Below, in pieces: positions 23,637 to 33,263 of a DNA stretch of 64,000 bases. The notes under the pieces were generated by a model. The model had not been told where the DNA came from, made no database searches, and saw nothing but the letters and a program-made list of their open reading frames with translations. The translations under genes and the position numbers were made by a program. Numbering within the stretch: the first letter of the stretch is position 1; each line of letters opens with the position of its first letter. Origin of the DNA: Sphingobacterium sp. R2 (GTDB lineage Bacteria > Bacteroidota > Bacteroidia > Sphingobacteriales > Sphingobacteriaceae); contig NZ_CP142884.1 in NCBI RefSeq assembly GCF_040760075.1, positions 3,348,001-3,412,000 of the forward strand, read 5' to 3'.

Positions 23637-24182
23637 ATGAAAATTTTATTATGGAGAGGATTGATCAACAAATCCTGGGAGCATTGCTCCGTTGACGAAA
23701 GGGATAGCGGTTTCAAAATAGCTTCTGAAATTGTTGGGAACTACGAAGGCGAAACTTATATGGTAAATTATTTGATCAATACAGATAATCAATGGGATAT
23801 ACAGGATTTCGAAATTCGATGCGACATTCAAGGTGAAATTAAACGATTTTATGGGCAAAAAAATGGTTTAGATTGGCTAATCAATGGACAGATTGAACCG
23901 TGTTTTGCAGGATTTAATTATATCGATATCTCAATAACCCCATTGACAAACACGTTGCCTATAAAAAGACTCGCGCTTAATGTCAATGAATCAAAAGATA
24001 TCAATGTTATTTATATCGATATCTTGAACGGATCAATTAAGCCTGTTAGAGAACGGTACACAAAAATTTCCAAAGACCACTACCGATACGAAAACTTGGA
24101 GTCAACATTTGCGTCGGCTATCCTTATTGATCGAAATGGTATAGTAAAAACCTACCCAGGTCATTTTGAGTTAGTGGCTTAA
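23637..24182 (+). CDS. Putative glycolipid-binding domain protein (PF06475 type)
   Basis: A protein of about 181 residues, read from ATG 23637 (MKILLWRGL), since the longer TTG start at 23610 adds residues that do not fit the family opening. It matches the putative glycolipid-binding family (formerly DUF1089): a LLWRGLINKSWEHC opening, GLDWLINGQIEPCFAGF, DISITPLTNTLPIKRL and RERYTKISKDHYRYEN near the end, closing with VKTYPGHF. No signal peptide or catalytic motif is evident. Function is not established for the family. It is probably its own transcription unit. Confidence 0.8.
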   Translation: MKILLWRGLINKSWEHCSVDERDSGFKIASEIVGNYEGETYMVNYLINTDNQWDIQDFEIRCDIQGEIKRFYGQKNGLDWLINGQIEPCFAGFNYIDISITPLTNTLPIKRLALNVNESKDINVIYIDILNGSIKPVRERYTKISKDHYRYENLESTFASAILIDRNGIVKTYPGHFELVA

Positions 24183-24300
24183 CATCGTGTAATTGAATGA
24201 TAATTGAGTCGCATTGTTTTCTATTGAGAGCATGTGGTGAATTTATTTTATATTTCTACAGGTTCGAACTATTTCCTTGTTAAGCTTGTTGATAAATTAA

Positions 24301-25647
24301 ATGAAAAATATTATTATGTTATCTAATTATAAAAACGTTATCGGGCTCTCTTTATGGGGCATATTGTTGATAAGCTTTGTTTTTAATGGTTGCCGGGACC
24401 GAAACACTAAAAATCAGCCGGCAGAAAAAGAAGTCTCCACAATGAAGGAGCAGGCTGAGAATACAGATTTTACACTGGCGTTTCTGAATGCTCTCTTCTA
24501 CGAGGAGGATTTTGAGCCCTCTTTAAAATCCCAATTGCAACTTAGTGAAAGGCAGATTGGTGATTTAAAGGTAGCAGCGACTACAGCTGTTGAAAAACTT
24601 AGCGAGGAGGATGAACCTTCCAGTAAATCATTTAAAGAAACTATAAACGAGGCCACGACTCAAATTGTAAAGATACTCGGTAATCAAAAGGCTGCTCAAT
24701 TCTTTCATTTTCTAACTGCACGTTATGCTGATGGAGAGGATACGCTACCAATTGAGCCAAATCATATTCCTGAAGACACGCGTATTATTGTAAATGGACC
24801 AGCTTTTCGAATGGATGTATTTCAGCAGGGCAAATTAGTTAAGACCTACAGTATTGCTATTGGATATCCCGAGTTCCCGTTGCCTACTGGCGTGCGTAAA
24901 GCGACCAACATCATATTTAATCCTACATGGACACCTCCGGATGAGCCTTGGGTGAAAGGTAAGGTTAGTCCGGGCGAGAAAGTCCCTGCCGGAAGTAAAC
25001 TAAATCCTCTTGGCCCCATTAAAATTCCCATTGGTATGCCGTCTTTGATTCATGGCGGAAAAGATGTATCCAAATTGGGAGCGTTTGCTTCTCATGGTTG
25101 TGTTGGTCTTACGGACGGTCAGGTGCAGGATTTCACAAAATTTTTGTCCTTAGTAGCAGGAAATCCGATATCAGCAGAGACAATCGCTAATTACGAAAAA
25201 AAGGATACAAAAACTGAAACTGTAAAATTAAAGCAACCTGTATTAGTAGAACTTCGATATGAAACCATTGTTGCTCAGGATGGGGGGCTGCATATCTTTC
25301 GGGATGTTTATGAGCGTGGTACAAATACCATTGAAAATGCGACCCGCGTGCTTAATAAATACAATATCAAGCTAGAGCAGCTCAGTGAGCAAGAACGCAC
25401 TAGCTTAACGACAGGTTTAGAAGATATGAATCAGGATGCACGAGGTAATAAAATAGCCGGCATTGACAACCCGGAATCTTCTTCAACAGGCGATAGTTCC
25501 AAAGAACGAGCCGCTGATAAGGAAAGCCGAAAAGACAAAGGCCAAGTAACGAGAAAGGTAATTGGTCAAAAAGAAATCATCGTTAGAATTGCAGCATTGA
25601 AAGGTAAAGGTTATCCACTTCCTGTAGACATGAATTCAGGGAAATAG
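24301..25647 (+). CDS. L,D-transpeptidase (YkuD) lipoprotein
   Basis: A 448-aa envelope protein. The N-terminus has a hydrophobic stretch and a lipobox-like VFNGC (Cys at about residue 31), so it is predicted to be a lipoprotein. The YkuD domain (about 160-290) has a conserved HGG, followed about 15 residues later by the catalytic motif FASHGCVGLTDG. These enzymes make 3-3 peptidoglycan cross-links or attach proteins to peptidoglycan. The C-terminal region (about 350-430) is polar and rich in Lys, Asp and Ser, probably unstructured, and ends with a VIGQKEIIVRI strand. It is convergent with an OmpA-like lipoprotein gene. Confidence 0.88.
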   Translation: MKNIIMLSNYKNVIGLSLWGILLISFVFNGCRDRNTKNQPAEKEVSTMKEQAENTDFTLAFLNALFYEEDFEPSLKSQLQLSERQIGDLKVAATTAVEKLSEEDEPSSKSFKETINEATTQIVKILGNQKAAQFFHFLTARYADGEDTLPIEPNHIPEDTRIIVNGPAFRMDVFQQGKLVKTYSIAIGYPEFPLPTGVRKATNIIFNPTWTPPDEPWVKGKVSPGEKVPAGSKLNPLGPIKIPIGMPSLIHGGKDVSKLGAFASHGCVGLTDGQVQDFTKFLSLVAGNPISAETIANYEKKDTKTETVKLKQPVLVELRYETIVAQDGGLHIFRDVYERGTNTIENATRVLNKYNIKLEQLSEQERTSLTTGLEDMNQDARGNKIAGIDNPESSSTGDSSKERAADKESRKDKGQVTRKVIGQKEIIVRIAALKGKGYPLPVDMNSGK

Positions 25648-25669
25648 AGAAATTCTTATTGCTTATTCG

Positions 25670-25707
25670 AACCCCATGAAACTTTATGCTACAAGTATCA
25701 TGGGGTT
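25670..25707. terminator. Two-way terminator hairpin between convergent genes
   Basis: A perfect 10-bp stem, AACCCCATGA (25670-25679) with TCATGGGGTT (25698-25707), encloses an 18-base loop and is followed by an AT-rich run. It sits in the 74-base gap between the L,D-transpeptidase and OmpA-lipoprotein genes and probably ends both transcripts. Confidence 0.65.
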
Positions 25708-25721
25708 ATTTACATAGTTTT

Positions 25722-26720
25722 TTATTTAATTTTGACAAGTTCTACACGTCTGTTTTTAGACCTGTTGTCTTCTGAGTCGTTAGCGACTAAAGGACGGTCT
25801 GCACCGTAGCCCTTTGCTGATAATCGGGATTTATCAATTTTCTGAGCAATGAGTGCATCCATCACAGCTTTTGCACGATCATTAGAAAGCTTTTTGTTGT
25901 GTGCAGCATCACCAATATTGTCAGTGTGCCCTTCTATTGCTATTTTTAATGAGGGATCATTTTTTAGCGCCTCGGCAATCTGAATGACCAAATCTATTCC
26001 AGCCGTAGTAATACTTGATTTATCCGTATCGAATGTAATATAAACAATCGATTTACCTGTTTCAGAGAGATCTTTTGTGATTTCATCTGCTGTAATTTTT
26101 TTTATCGTTTGTTTGAAATCGTTCTCTTGAAGAATATTGAGCTTGGCTCCAGCATTGGTGCACGTATATTGAATAAATATATTACCTTGATCTTTAGTTT
26201 TAATAACATAAACTCTGATTTGTTCATCAGCATATCCGATGTCCCCTTCATCACCTTTGTGTGGATCCTGTTTATTGTACCGATCATACTCTTCCCTTGT
26301 AATGGTGCCATCAAAAACTTTTACAGCGCCGATAGAGGCTAAATAATCCTCCATGCTTTTTTCAAAATAGCGCTGTGAAAATTGAGTGCCTTGCTCATTT
26401 GTTATATTTGCTTTATAGAGTCTACCTTCGAATGGCTTCATAACTCCATTGACGGCAAAATAGCAAACATCAAAGTCTTTTTTAATGGGCTGATTCATTT
26501 CCTTGTAACCTTTTGGCGGAGTAAAAAACGGGAACACACCGATATCACTTTCTGAGTACGGGATACTTGCAAGATCAAAGCTTGTTGTTGTGTCAATTTT
26601 TGTAGGCGCTTCGTCAATCGTTTTCTCCTGTGGAGCTGGCGGCGGGGTATTTTCTTTTACTTGTTGGGTGCATGAGGCAACTGCCCATGCTGATGTCAAT
26701 AAAAGTATTGTGCTTTTCAT
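25722..26720 (-). CDS. OmpA-family lipoprotein
   Basis: A 332-aa envelope protein. The signal peptide ends in the lipobox AVASC (Cys at about residue 17). A Pro/Thr-rich linker and a central domain of about 180 residues follow. The C-terminal OmpA domain (about 220-332) has IAIEGHTDNIGDAAHNKKLS, NDRAKAVMDAL and SAKGYGADRP with the final NRRVELVKI. The Asp and Arg that bind diaminopimelate in peptidoglycan are in their usual places. It tethers the outer membrane to the cell wall. The middle domain is not recognised. Confidence 0.88.
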   Translation of the reverse strand: MKSTILLLTSAWAVASCTQQVKENTPPPAPQEKTIDEAPTKIDTTTSFDLASIPYSESDIGVFPFFTPPKGYKEMNQPIKKDFDVCYFAVNGVMKPFEGRLYKANITNEQGTQFSQRYFEKSMEDYLASIGAVKVFDGTITREEYDRYNKQDPHKGDEGDIGYADEQIRVYVIKTKDQGNIFIQYTCTNAGAKLNILQENDFKQTIKKITADEITKDLSETGKSIVYITFDTDKSSITTAGIDLVIQIAEALKNDPSLKIAIEGHTDNIGDAAHNKKLSNDRAKAVMDALIAQKIDKSRLSAKGYGADRPLVANDSEDNRSKNRRVELVKIK

Positions 26721-26969
26721 ATTTTCTTTTTTTGTAGCTGTGGCAAATTTTATGCCTAAACCGTTGACATATTTGTCAATTGGATTGAAATGCAGAGCAA
26801 TTCTTTTTCTTTTACGCAGCTCCTATTGAAGTCTTTAGGAAGCTGCAGTAGTAAAGTTGTTGAAGCATTTTAGTATAAATTCCTATTATTATGGAATCCG
26901 TTTAAGCTCGTTTCTTGTTCATGGTTTTCACTCTCTCTTTTCTCAAACAGTAAAAATAAATAGCAATAA

Positions 26970-27086
26970 AAATCATCACGTAGAGGTTTGACTGTTGCTA
27001 AAGTAAATGGAGACAAGGTAATTTATATTAAAAGATTTGGCTATCGTGATTTCGCCAATAAATTGGCTGAAAATTTATATTTTTAG
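26970..27086 (+). pseudogene. Relic of a beta-lactamase-family serine hydrolase
   Basis: A 38-codon open stretch encodes GLTVAKVNGDKVIYIKRFGY and then RDFANKL before a TAG. This closely follows the N-terminal signature of class C beta-lactamase-like serine hydrolases (a VAVVKDGK strand, then V-Y-KGFGYRD and an ENKLP turn). The catalytic SxxK that should follow is missing, no start is present, and the glycosyltransferase gene begins 58 bases later. It is best read as the remnant of a deleted gene. It also explains why the in-frame ATG at 27037, inside this relic, is not the start of that gene. Confidence 0.5.
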
Positions 27087-27144
27087 CTCCTCAACCTTAT
27101 ATAGTATAGTTAAGTCAACAAAGATAACCCGCACACAAAAACTA

Positions 27145-28671
27145 ATGGATAAAAGCACAAAAATTATTATCTTTATTTTCTGTCTCTTCAAACTGACACT
27201 TCATATCATTGCGGATATACATTCAGGATTTCAGGGAGATGAGCTACTGCATATAGCAACCGGAAACCATCTCGCATTTGGTTACATGGAATTTCCTCCA
27301 GTTATAGCGGTTTTGGCATTTTTCCAAAACTTATTTCACGTCCAATCGATCTTTGTTCATCATATTTTTTCGCATTTGGCTATGCTTCTCATCGTGATTT
27401 ATCTCGGTAAAATAGTTTTCGAACTTGGAGGGGGGAGCGTGGCGACTGCTATAACCTTATCGTGCTTATTGATATCACCTGGCCTTGGTGGATCACAGCA
27501 ATCTTTTCAGCCGGTTGTATTTAGCCAATTTTTTTGGTTGATTTCATTTTATCAGTTGGTAAGGTTCGTAAAATATAAAGACAGAAGATATCTTTGGTAT
27601 TTAACGGTGTTTATTTCTGTTGCCTTTCTAACAAAATATGATGCGCTATTTTTTTTAGTTGGCAGTTTGGGACTGCTATTATTTAGGAATATTCGAAAAG
27701 CTTTAATCGCAGCTAAATACTGGCAATTTATTGTCGTTGCTCTTCTCATACTTTTACCAAATATGGTATGGCAATACGTACATGACTTTCCAGCTTTGCA
27801 TATGTTTGATAGACTTTACCTGACGCAATTGGATGATCTTACTTTCACTGAAGTAGTATCTGGTCTCTTTTTAGATATCAACCCGATTACATCTATCATG
27901 CTACTTCCTACATTTATTTTCATTTTAGGAGGTCAAAAAATGAAACATCATTACCGGCCCTTAGCGACTTCAATTTTATTTTCTGTTCTATTTTTAGCGT
28001 ATTCTAAAGGCAAAGCCTATTACTTTTTCCCGATTGTTCTAACATTATTGCCATTTGTGGGTGTTTTTTTTGAGCGTATCATTATGCCCCAAAGAAGGTG
28101 GTTGTTATATCCATTAGGTTTTATTCTATTATTAGGAAGTATGTTGATTCCTTTTGGTCTACCCATTTATTCTTATGTCCACTATATAGATACTATTCAC
28201 AAATACCTTCCTAAAAACGTGAAAAATGGCAAGGAGGTTCTTCCTATGCAAGAATACATTACAAAGCAAAAGTGGGAAAGTACTATGCAGGAGTTACGAT
28301 CCGTTTATGACAGTTTGCCTGCAAATGAACAGTCGAACTGTCTCATTTGGGGTAAACATTATTCTCAGGCTGGCGCTATCGAGCTGATGAAGAGTACATA
28401 CAGGCTTCCGAATGCCTTTTGCTACCACGGTAGTTTCTACAGTTGGGCACCATTTGGACAAATGCCAAAAACTGTAATAGCCATTTGTTACAACGATACC
28501 AGCGAAGAGTTTTTTTATCCTTTTTTTGAAGAAATCATTCCTGTGAAAAAGTTATATAGTCCATATGCCAGTAACGAAGGATGGGTGCTACAGACGATTT
28601 ATATCTGCAAAAAACCTAAACAAAACTTTGACAAATTGAAAGATCTTTTTGCCACGAGAATATTTGAATAA
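27145..28671 (+). CDS. GT39/ArnT-like membrane glycosyltransferase
   Basis: A polytopic protein of about 508 residues if started at ATG 27145 (MDKSTKIIIFIFCLFK). An upstream ATG at 27037 would begin inside a gene relic, so it was rejected. After the first transmembrane segment it has GFQGDELLHIATG, the acidic motif of the PMT/ArnT superfamily (GT39/GT83), and LAFGYMEFPP, a hallmark of the PMT_2 group. About ten hydrophobic segments run to residue 350; a soluble C-terminal domain of about 130 residues follows. These enzymes transfer sugars or sugar-like groups from polyprenyl-phosphate donors to lipids or proteins outside the inner membrane. Donor and acceptor here are unknown. Confidence 0.82.
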   Translation: MDKSTKIIIFIFCLFKLTLHIIADIHSGFQGDELLHIATGNHLAFGYMEFPPVIAVLAFFQNLFHVQSIFVHHIFSHLAMLLIVIYLGKIVFELGGGSVATAITLSCLLISPGLGGSQQSFQPVVFSQFFWLISFYQLVRFVKYKDRRYLWYLTVFISVAFLTKYDALFFLVGSLGLLLFRNIRKALIAAKYWQFIVVALLILLPNMVWQYVHDFPALHMFDRLYLTQLDDLTFTEVVSGLFLDINPITSIMLLPTFIFILGGQKMKHHYRPLATSILFSVLFLAYSKGKAYYFFPIVLTLLPFVGVFFERIIMPQRRWLLYPLGFILLLGSMLIPFGLPIYSYVHYIDTIHKYLPKNVKNGKEVLPMQEYITKQKWESTMQELRSVYDSLPANEQSNCLIWGKHYSQAGAIELMKSTYRLPNAFCYHGSFYSWAPFGQMPKTVIAICYNDTSEEFFYPFFEEIIPVKKLYSPYASNEGWVLQTIYICKKPKQNFDKLKDLFATRIFE

Positions 28672-28903
28672 GCAAACCTATAGATAGGGATGTTATATTT
28701 TTTCCAACAATCATTTGTCGATAAATTTAAATCCTCTTTAATTTTCAAAACCGTATTGTCACAATCTCAAATAGCGATGGCCATTCTGCTATTTCTGATT
28801 ATGATCACGTCACTGTTATTTTCTTATCCCAAAATAACACTAGAAAATTTTTTTTTATTTAAATTTAGCTGAATCCAGGTAAGACAACTAATAATCTCGG
28901 GCA

Positions 28904-29851
28904 ATGCATACTTCGTATCTACACCTTTTAACATCTAAAAAGGATATTAAGTGTTATTTTTTTATAGCTATTTTTCTTTTATGTACTAATTTGAATCAGC
29001 TTTTTGCGCAGAAAACAACTGCTCCATTAAAAGAGAAAATTGAACGAATAATTTCAACGAAGGATATGAGGGTGGGCGTTTCAATTTTAGCAAATAATGG
29101 TCAGGATAGCATTTCAATAAACGCTGAAGGGCATTATCCTTTACAAAGTGTTTTTAAACTGCATATTGCTCTCGCAGTGCTCTCAGAAATAGACAAAGGT
29201 AAGTTGTCATTAAACAAAAAGATAAAAGTCACTGAAAAGGAACTTCTCCCTGACTTTTGGAGCCCGCTTAGAGACGAACATCCAAAAGGGGGAGATTTTA
29301 CAATAAAAAAACTAATTCAATATTCTGTTTCTCAAAGCGATAATGTGGCTTGTGATGTGCTAATTCGCTTGTTAGGCGAACCAAAAACTGTAGAGGACTA
29401 TTTCAAGAAAAACCATATTATTAATAATTTTGAAATTAACTATACCGAAGAGGAAATGCAGTCTAAATGGGAAAATATGTTTCAAAATTGGACAACAGCT
29501 AACGCTGCAAGTGAGCTTTTGATGAAATTCTATACTAATGGAAATAATCTACTATCCCAGCAGAGTTATGATTTTATTTGGAAAACTTTGAGAGAAACAA
29601 ATACTGGTGAAGACAGACTGAAGGGAGCTTTACCAAAAGGAACGGTAGTAGCGCACAAGACAGGATATTCTGGCAAAAACAGCGAAGGAATTACTGCCGC
29701 TTTTAACGATATCGGAATAGTGTTTCTGCCTAATGGTAAGTATTTTATTATCAGTGTTTTTGTGGCGGATTCTAAAGAGAGCAATGAAGTTAATGCACAA
29801 ATGATTTCAGCTATATCAAAGGCGACTTGGGATTTCTATTGGGAGAAATAA
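28904..29851 (+). CDS. Class A (subclass A2-like) beta-lactamase
   Basis: A 315-aa periplasmic serine beta-lactamase. The signal segment ends near NQLFAQ (about residue 36). The active-site motifs are all present: SVFK (Ser-x-x-Lys, near residue 86), SQSDN (SDN loop, near 147) and HKTGYSG (KTG, near 250). The region between (NYTEEEMQSKWENM) matches the position and style of the omega loop of subclass A2 enzymes such as CepA, CblA and CfxA of Bacteroidota. It should hydrolyse penicillins and cephalosporins, but the spectrum cannot be read from sequence here. There is no linked regulator or mobile element, so it is probably an intrinsic chromosomal enzyme. Confidence 0.92.
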   Translation: MHTSYLHLLTSKKDIKCYFFIAIFLLCTNLNQLFAQKTTAPLKEKIERIISTKDMRVGVSILANNGQDSISINAEGHYPLQSVFKLHIALAVLSEIDKGKLSLNKKIKVTEKELLPDFWSPLRDEHPKGGDFTIKKLIQYSVSQSDNVACDVLIRLLGEPKTVEDYFKKNHIINNFEINYTEEEMQSKWENMFQNWTTANAASELLMKFYTNGNNLLSQQSYDFIWKTLRETNTGEDRLKGALPKGTVVAHKTGYSGKNSEGITAAFNDIGIVFLPNGKYFIISVFVADSKESNEVNAQMISAISKATWDFYWEK

Positions 29852-29938
29852 ATTGGAGTGTACGAAATTAATGTTAAATTAAACCTATTTTTAGGAGAAT
29901 GGCTAGGAAATAGATGGATGTTATTCTTGTGCTAAGAA

Positions 29939-30529
29939 ATGAAAAAATCAGCTGTAAGCCAATATGTTATCGATAAATTTTCTCATTTTAATTTGAATGA
30001 GGAGGAACTTTTTGAACTTAACAAGATTTTAATCTTTAAAAGATTTCGTCGAAAAGAAATTATTTTTTCATATGGCGAACGCGTCACTACAATCGCTTTA
30101 ATTATTGAGGGCGCTGTATATTCAAGTATCCTACAGCCGGATGGTTCCACCCGTATTACCAGTTTGCATTATCCTTCATCTCTGGGAGAAATAATTTTTA
30201 ATTTTGAAGATTACCTTCAGGATCGACCATCTAAGAAAGATTATCGGGTACAGGATGACTGTTTGCTATTGATGCTGGATATTCCAGCAGTTAAACGTCT
30301 GTATGAGCAATTTCCAAGATTTTATCAATTAGAACTAATGATTATTCAACCAAATTTCGTCACCGCCTTGAAAAATATCGAGATTCTACAATCAAAAAAT
30401 GCAGCAGATAAAATAAAACTACTAAAATTTCATGCGCCCGAAGTATTTAAATTATTTCCTTATGGTCATATCGCATCATATCTTGGAATACATCGAAATA
30501 CGTTCAACAATGTTATATCAATTTTATAA
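29939..30529 (+). CDS. Crp/Fnr family transcription regulator
   Basis: A 196-aa protein with an N-terminal cyclic-nucleotide-binding-like beta roll (about 20-130; RFRRKEIIFSYGERVTTIALI and an LHYPSSLGEIIF turn) and a C-terminal winged helix with the recognition helix ASYLGIHRNTFNNVISIL. It is typical of the many small Crp-like regulators of Bacteroidota, which often lack conserved cAMP contacts. It stands 87 bases after the beta-lactamase gene, so it may be cotranscribed with it. Its own terminator follows directly. Confidence 0.88.
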   Translation: MKKSAVSQYVIDKFSHFNLNEEELFELNKILIFKRFRRKEIIFSYGERVTTIALIIEGAVYSSILQPDGSTRITSLHYPSSLGEIIFNFEDYLQDRPSKKDYRVQDDCLLLMLDIPAVKRLYEQFPRFYQLELMIIQPNFVTALKNIEILQSKNAADKIKLLKFHAPEVFKLFPYGHIASYLGIHRNTFNNVISIL

Positions 30530-30541
30530 CTAGTATACTAT

Positions 30542-30568
30542 AAAATGCACAATTTTGTGCATTTTTTT
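30542..30568 (+). terminator. Rho-independent terminator after the Crp/Fnr gene
   Basis: AAAATGCACAATTTTGTGCA followed by a run of seven T forms an almost perfect hairpin with a U-tract, 13 bases after the regulator stop. It overlaps an ATG (30545) that is in frame with the response regulator, which argues that the real start of that gene is downstream. Confidence 0.75.
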
Positions 30569-30607
30569 AACGCTATTGTGATGTTAATTTGCTTCATGAT
30601 TTGTAAA

Positions 30608-31006
30608 ATGACTGAAAACAGTATTGGTATCGCAGTGGCAGATGATTCGCCAATTCATAGAAAGCTCATTTCTATTATTTTAAAAAGGGATCCACGTTTC
30701 CATCTTCTTGGCGTTTTTAATAACGGGAGCGATTTAATTTTGGCAACCGATCAAATGGATCTCAAACCAAGTGTATATTTTCTTGACATTTTGATGCCTA
30801 TTAAGAACGGAGCTCAAACTACTATTCTGCTGAAAGAGCTGAATCCGAATGCTTTAATTTTTGGATACAGTAGCCTGTTTAGCAGCCCAATGGTGGACCA
30901 GATGTATAATAATGGTGCGAAGAAGGTATACCAAAAAGGGGAAGAATCTCTTCAGCTAATTTTCGATGAAATATACAAATTCTGTATCTTAGAGTTTGCA
31001 GAATGA
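30608..31006 (+). CDS. Single-domain response regulator
   Basis: A receiver-only protein of about 132 residues, read from ATG 30608 (MTENSIGIAVADDSPIHRK). The acidic pocket is the Asp pair in VADDS, the phospho-acceptor Asp is in VYFLDILMP, the Ser is in FGYSSL and the Lys in KKVYQKG. No output domain follows. The longer ATG at 30545 lies inside a terminator hairpin, and residues before 30608 are hydrophobic and out of family. No histidine kinase is linked, so its partner and output are unknown; a role in a phosphorelay is likely. Confidence 0.85.
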   Translation: MTENSIGIAVADDSPIHRKLISIILKRDPRFHLLGVFNNGSDLILATDQMDLKPSVYFLDILMPIKNGAQTTILLKELNPNALIFGYSSLFSSPMVDQMYNNGAKKVYQKGEESLQLIFDEIYKFCILEFAE

Positions 31007-31146
31007 TGCCTACCTTACGGCAGTATCAATAAAAAAAAATACGATAATTATACTTAGTCTAGAAAGAAGTATTTGTTGATTGGTCGTGTCCTACCAGATT
31101 ATATAACCGTCCAATGCGGAGAGGTTGAAATTAAATTTTGCAAAAA

Positions 31147-31881
31147 ATGAATGTTAATAAATATGTAAAGGTTTATATGAATTTAATAGATCCAAAAGCG
31201 TATATTCTAAACTTGACGAATGGCGCAGACCGAGATAATAGGGGTGGTTTCAATAATAGCTTTTATCATTTCATTGCATTTATTTTGGTGTTAGTACCGT
31301 TAAACTTATTTTCTCAAAATATTGTTAGTAAAAAAAAATACACTTATCAGATTAGAGAAGAGATTGGGGATTTAAATAATGACGGTAAAATGGATAAAAT
31401 TACCGTTAATATGGATACAGCCGATGATTCGCAACCGTTGAGATTACAAATCTTGCTATCAGGGCATCATGGAAAGTTAACCATAGCATTAACTTCAGAT
31501 CAAGCTATTGAACCGCAATATCCAGTCGAAAACCAAAGAAAGTACAATGGTTTTCAAGTGCCCGATTTTATTATTGAAAAAGGAATTTTAAAAATGTGGC
31601 AAGAAATTAAAGGTGGAAATATAACCTATCACTTCAAATACAATAGAGGTAATTTCGAATTGATTTATGTTGAAAAACTTACTAGTGATATCGCCAACAG
31701 CTATTTTGACGAAAACACGATATTTACTGAAACTAAATTTGATCTCATACGTGGAATCAGAACCGAAACAGATGAGCACTTTGGATCAGGCAAAGTACTT
31801 AGTGTACGAAAGAAGACAGTTTTGATAAGGCCTTTGCCAAGATTGCAGGATTTCAAATTTTCCGATAAGAATCGATATTGA
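31147..31881 (+). CDS. Secreted hypothetical protein with a calcium-loop-like motif
   Basis: A protein of about 244 residues read from ATG 31147. A basic segment precedes a hydrophobic stretch (FYHFIAFILVLVPLNLFSQ, about 48-66), which looks like a late signal sequence; the true start may be internal. The mature part begins with EIGDLNNDGKMDKITVNMDT, a DxNxDGxxD loop of the EF-hand or FG-GAP type found in many secreted Bacteroidota proteins. The rest is beta-rich and has no recognised catalytic motif. A similar gene layout is common for lysozyme-inhibitor-like or cell-surface proteins, but I make no functional call. Confidence 0.6.
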   Translation: MNVNKYVKVYMNLIDPKAYILNLTNGADRDNRGGFNNSFYHFIAFILVLVPLNLFSQNIVSKKKYTYQIREEIGDLNNDGKMDKITVNMDTADDSQPLRLQILLSGHHGKLTIALTSDQAIEPQYPVENQRKYNGFQVPDFIIEKGILKMWQEIKGGNITYHFKYNRGNFELIYVEKLTSDIANSYFDENTIFTETKFDLIRGIRTETDEHFGSGKVLSVRKKTVLIRPLPRLQDFKFSDKNRY

Positions 31882-32139
31882 GGATTGCTCGTTATTTCCC
31901 AAATAATTCGACATGTGGAGTGGTTTTTCTTTTGTTTTAGCCGTGATCAGGTAGTTGCATGTTATTTTAAGATATACTGTAAATAATCGAAACTTTTGTA
32001 TGAAGGCCAGCGTTACATTAAGTAGCATTGAAATATTGATCATTGAAATATTACATATTCGAATAAACTATGCGATTATTACATTGTTAATGATGCAAAT
32101 TTAAGAGCAAAGCAAAATTAATTTTAGAAATATAAAAGA

Positions 32140-33192
32140 TTGGAAAATAAAGATCCTTTACCACAGATAAACCATCGATTTGCGTCAAGAGTATGGATAG
32201 CCACCGGCATCATATCATTGATAGTCATCGCCCTCCTGCTATCTTGGAAAGCCAACCAGGTTTTCTTGTATACTTTAGCTGGTGCCATCATTGCAATATA
32301 CTTTCATGGATTTGCAGGTTTAATTGCCCGAAAAACAAAAATACACCCAAAATGGTCACTTCCACTATCTATCATTTTGTCGATCAGCTTTTTATTCGGA
32401 ACTTTTTTTCTAATTGGAGCCCGCGTAACAGGGGAGGTGGTTCAGTTTACCAAAGAAGTTCCTAGTCTAATTGAAGATACTAAAAACTTCATCGAAGGCA
32501 ATAGTAACATAAAATTGATTTATGAAAAAATAGCTTCTTCTAAAATAGTCGAGAAAGCGTCACTATTATTTGGTGGATTTTTTAATAGTACAGTCGGCGT
32601 TTTTGGAGATATCTATATTGTGCTATTTATTGGAGTGTTTTTCACTGCGGCTCCCGACCAATATAAGACTGGAATTGTAAAGCTTCTTCCAGCCGATATG
32701 CGTTCTCAAGGCAATAATTTGATAGAAAAAATTGTAAAAAATCTCAGGTCTTGGTTAAAGGGAATGCTATTCTCAATGTTTGTTGTGTTTGTACTTACGA
32801 GCATTGGACTTGCTATTTTGGGTATAGATTTGTGGCTAGTATTAGCTCTTATTGCAGGGCTATTAAGTTTCATACCCAACTTTGGTCCGATTATATCTAT
32901 TATTCCAGCAGCTCTTGTTGCCCTTTCAAATTCCCCATCTGCTGCTTTGTGGGTGATTGTGCTTTATTGTTTTGTTCAGTTGGTAGAAAGCAATTTTATT
33001 ACACCCTTGGTGCAACAGGAATTGATTAAAACGCCCCCGGCGTTAATTATCATTTCGCAAGTCTTTGTCGGGATCTGGCTTGGAGCGTGGGGTGTTATAC
33101 TTGCTACACCAATATTGGTCATTGTTATGGTGTTGGTACAAGAACTTTATATTAAAAAGCAGGATCAAAAGCAGTCACTTGCTAAATATTAA
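32140..33192 (+). CDS. AI-2E family transporter
   Basis: A 350-aa membrane protein with about eight transmembrane segments. The family (PF01594) is recognised by the layout: two N-terminal helices, FFLIGARVTGEVVQF, a soluble amphipathic stretch (about 100-150) and the long C-terminal membrane domain with LSFIPNFGPIISIIPAALVA and an ATPILVIVMVLVQEL end. Members were named for autoinducer-2 export in E. coli, but most act as ion or proton antiporters or have no known substrate. The start is a TTG at 32140; no ATG occurs in the first part of the conserved region. It is a single-gene unit. Confidence 0.85.
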   Translation: MENKDPLPQINHRFASRVWIATGIISLIVIALLLSWKANQVFLYTLAGAIIAIYFHGFAGLIARKTKIHPKWSLPLSIILSISFLFGTFFLIGARVTGEVVQFTKEVPSLIEDTKNFIEGNSNIKLIYEKIASSKIVEKASLLFGGFFNSTVGVFGDIYIVLFIGVFFTAAPDQYKTGIVKLLPADMRSQGNNLIEKIVKNLRSWLKGMLFSMFVVFVLTSIGLAILGIDLWLVLALIAGLLSFIPNFGPIISIIPAALVALSNSPSAALWVIVLYCFVQLVESNFITPLVQQELIKTPPALIIISQVFVGIWLGAWGVILATPILVIVMVLVQELYIKKQDQKQSLAKY

Positions 33193-33263
33193 GTCCGTCT
33201 CCACATAATTATAGCAGTACTATTGCTATCGACTAACTTTGGTAATTCAGGCAAGGTACTGGA

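Noticed and set aside
27037..27144. Longer start for the GT39-like gene
   Set aside because: The extra 36 residues overlap a relic of another gene in a different frame and lack family similarity.
28690..28872. 60-codon ORF between the GT39-like and beta-lactamase genes
   Set aside because: It is AT-rich with a single hydrophobic stretch and no family features or conserved neighbours; chance is more likely.
30545..30607. Upstream ATG for the response regulator
   Set aside because: It lies inside a terminator hairpin with a U-tract, and the added residues are not receiver-like.
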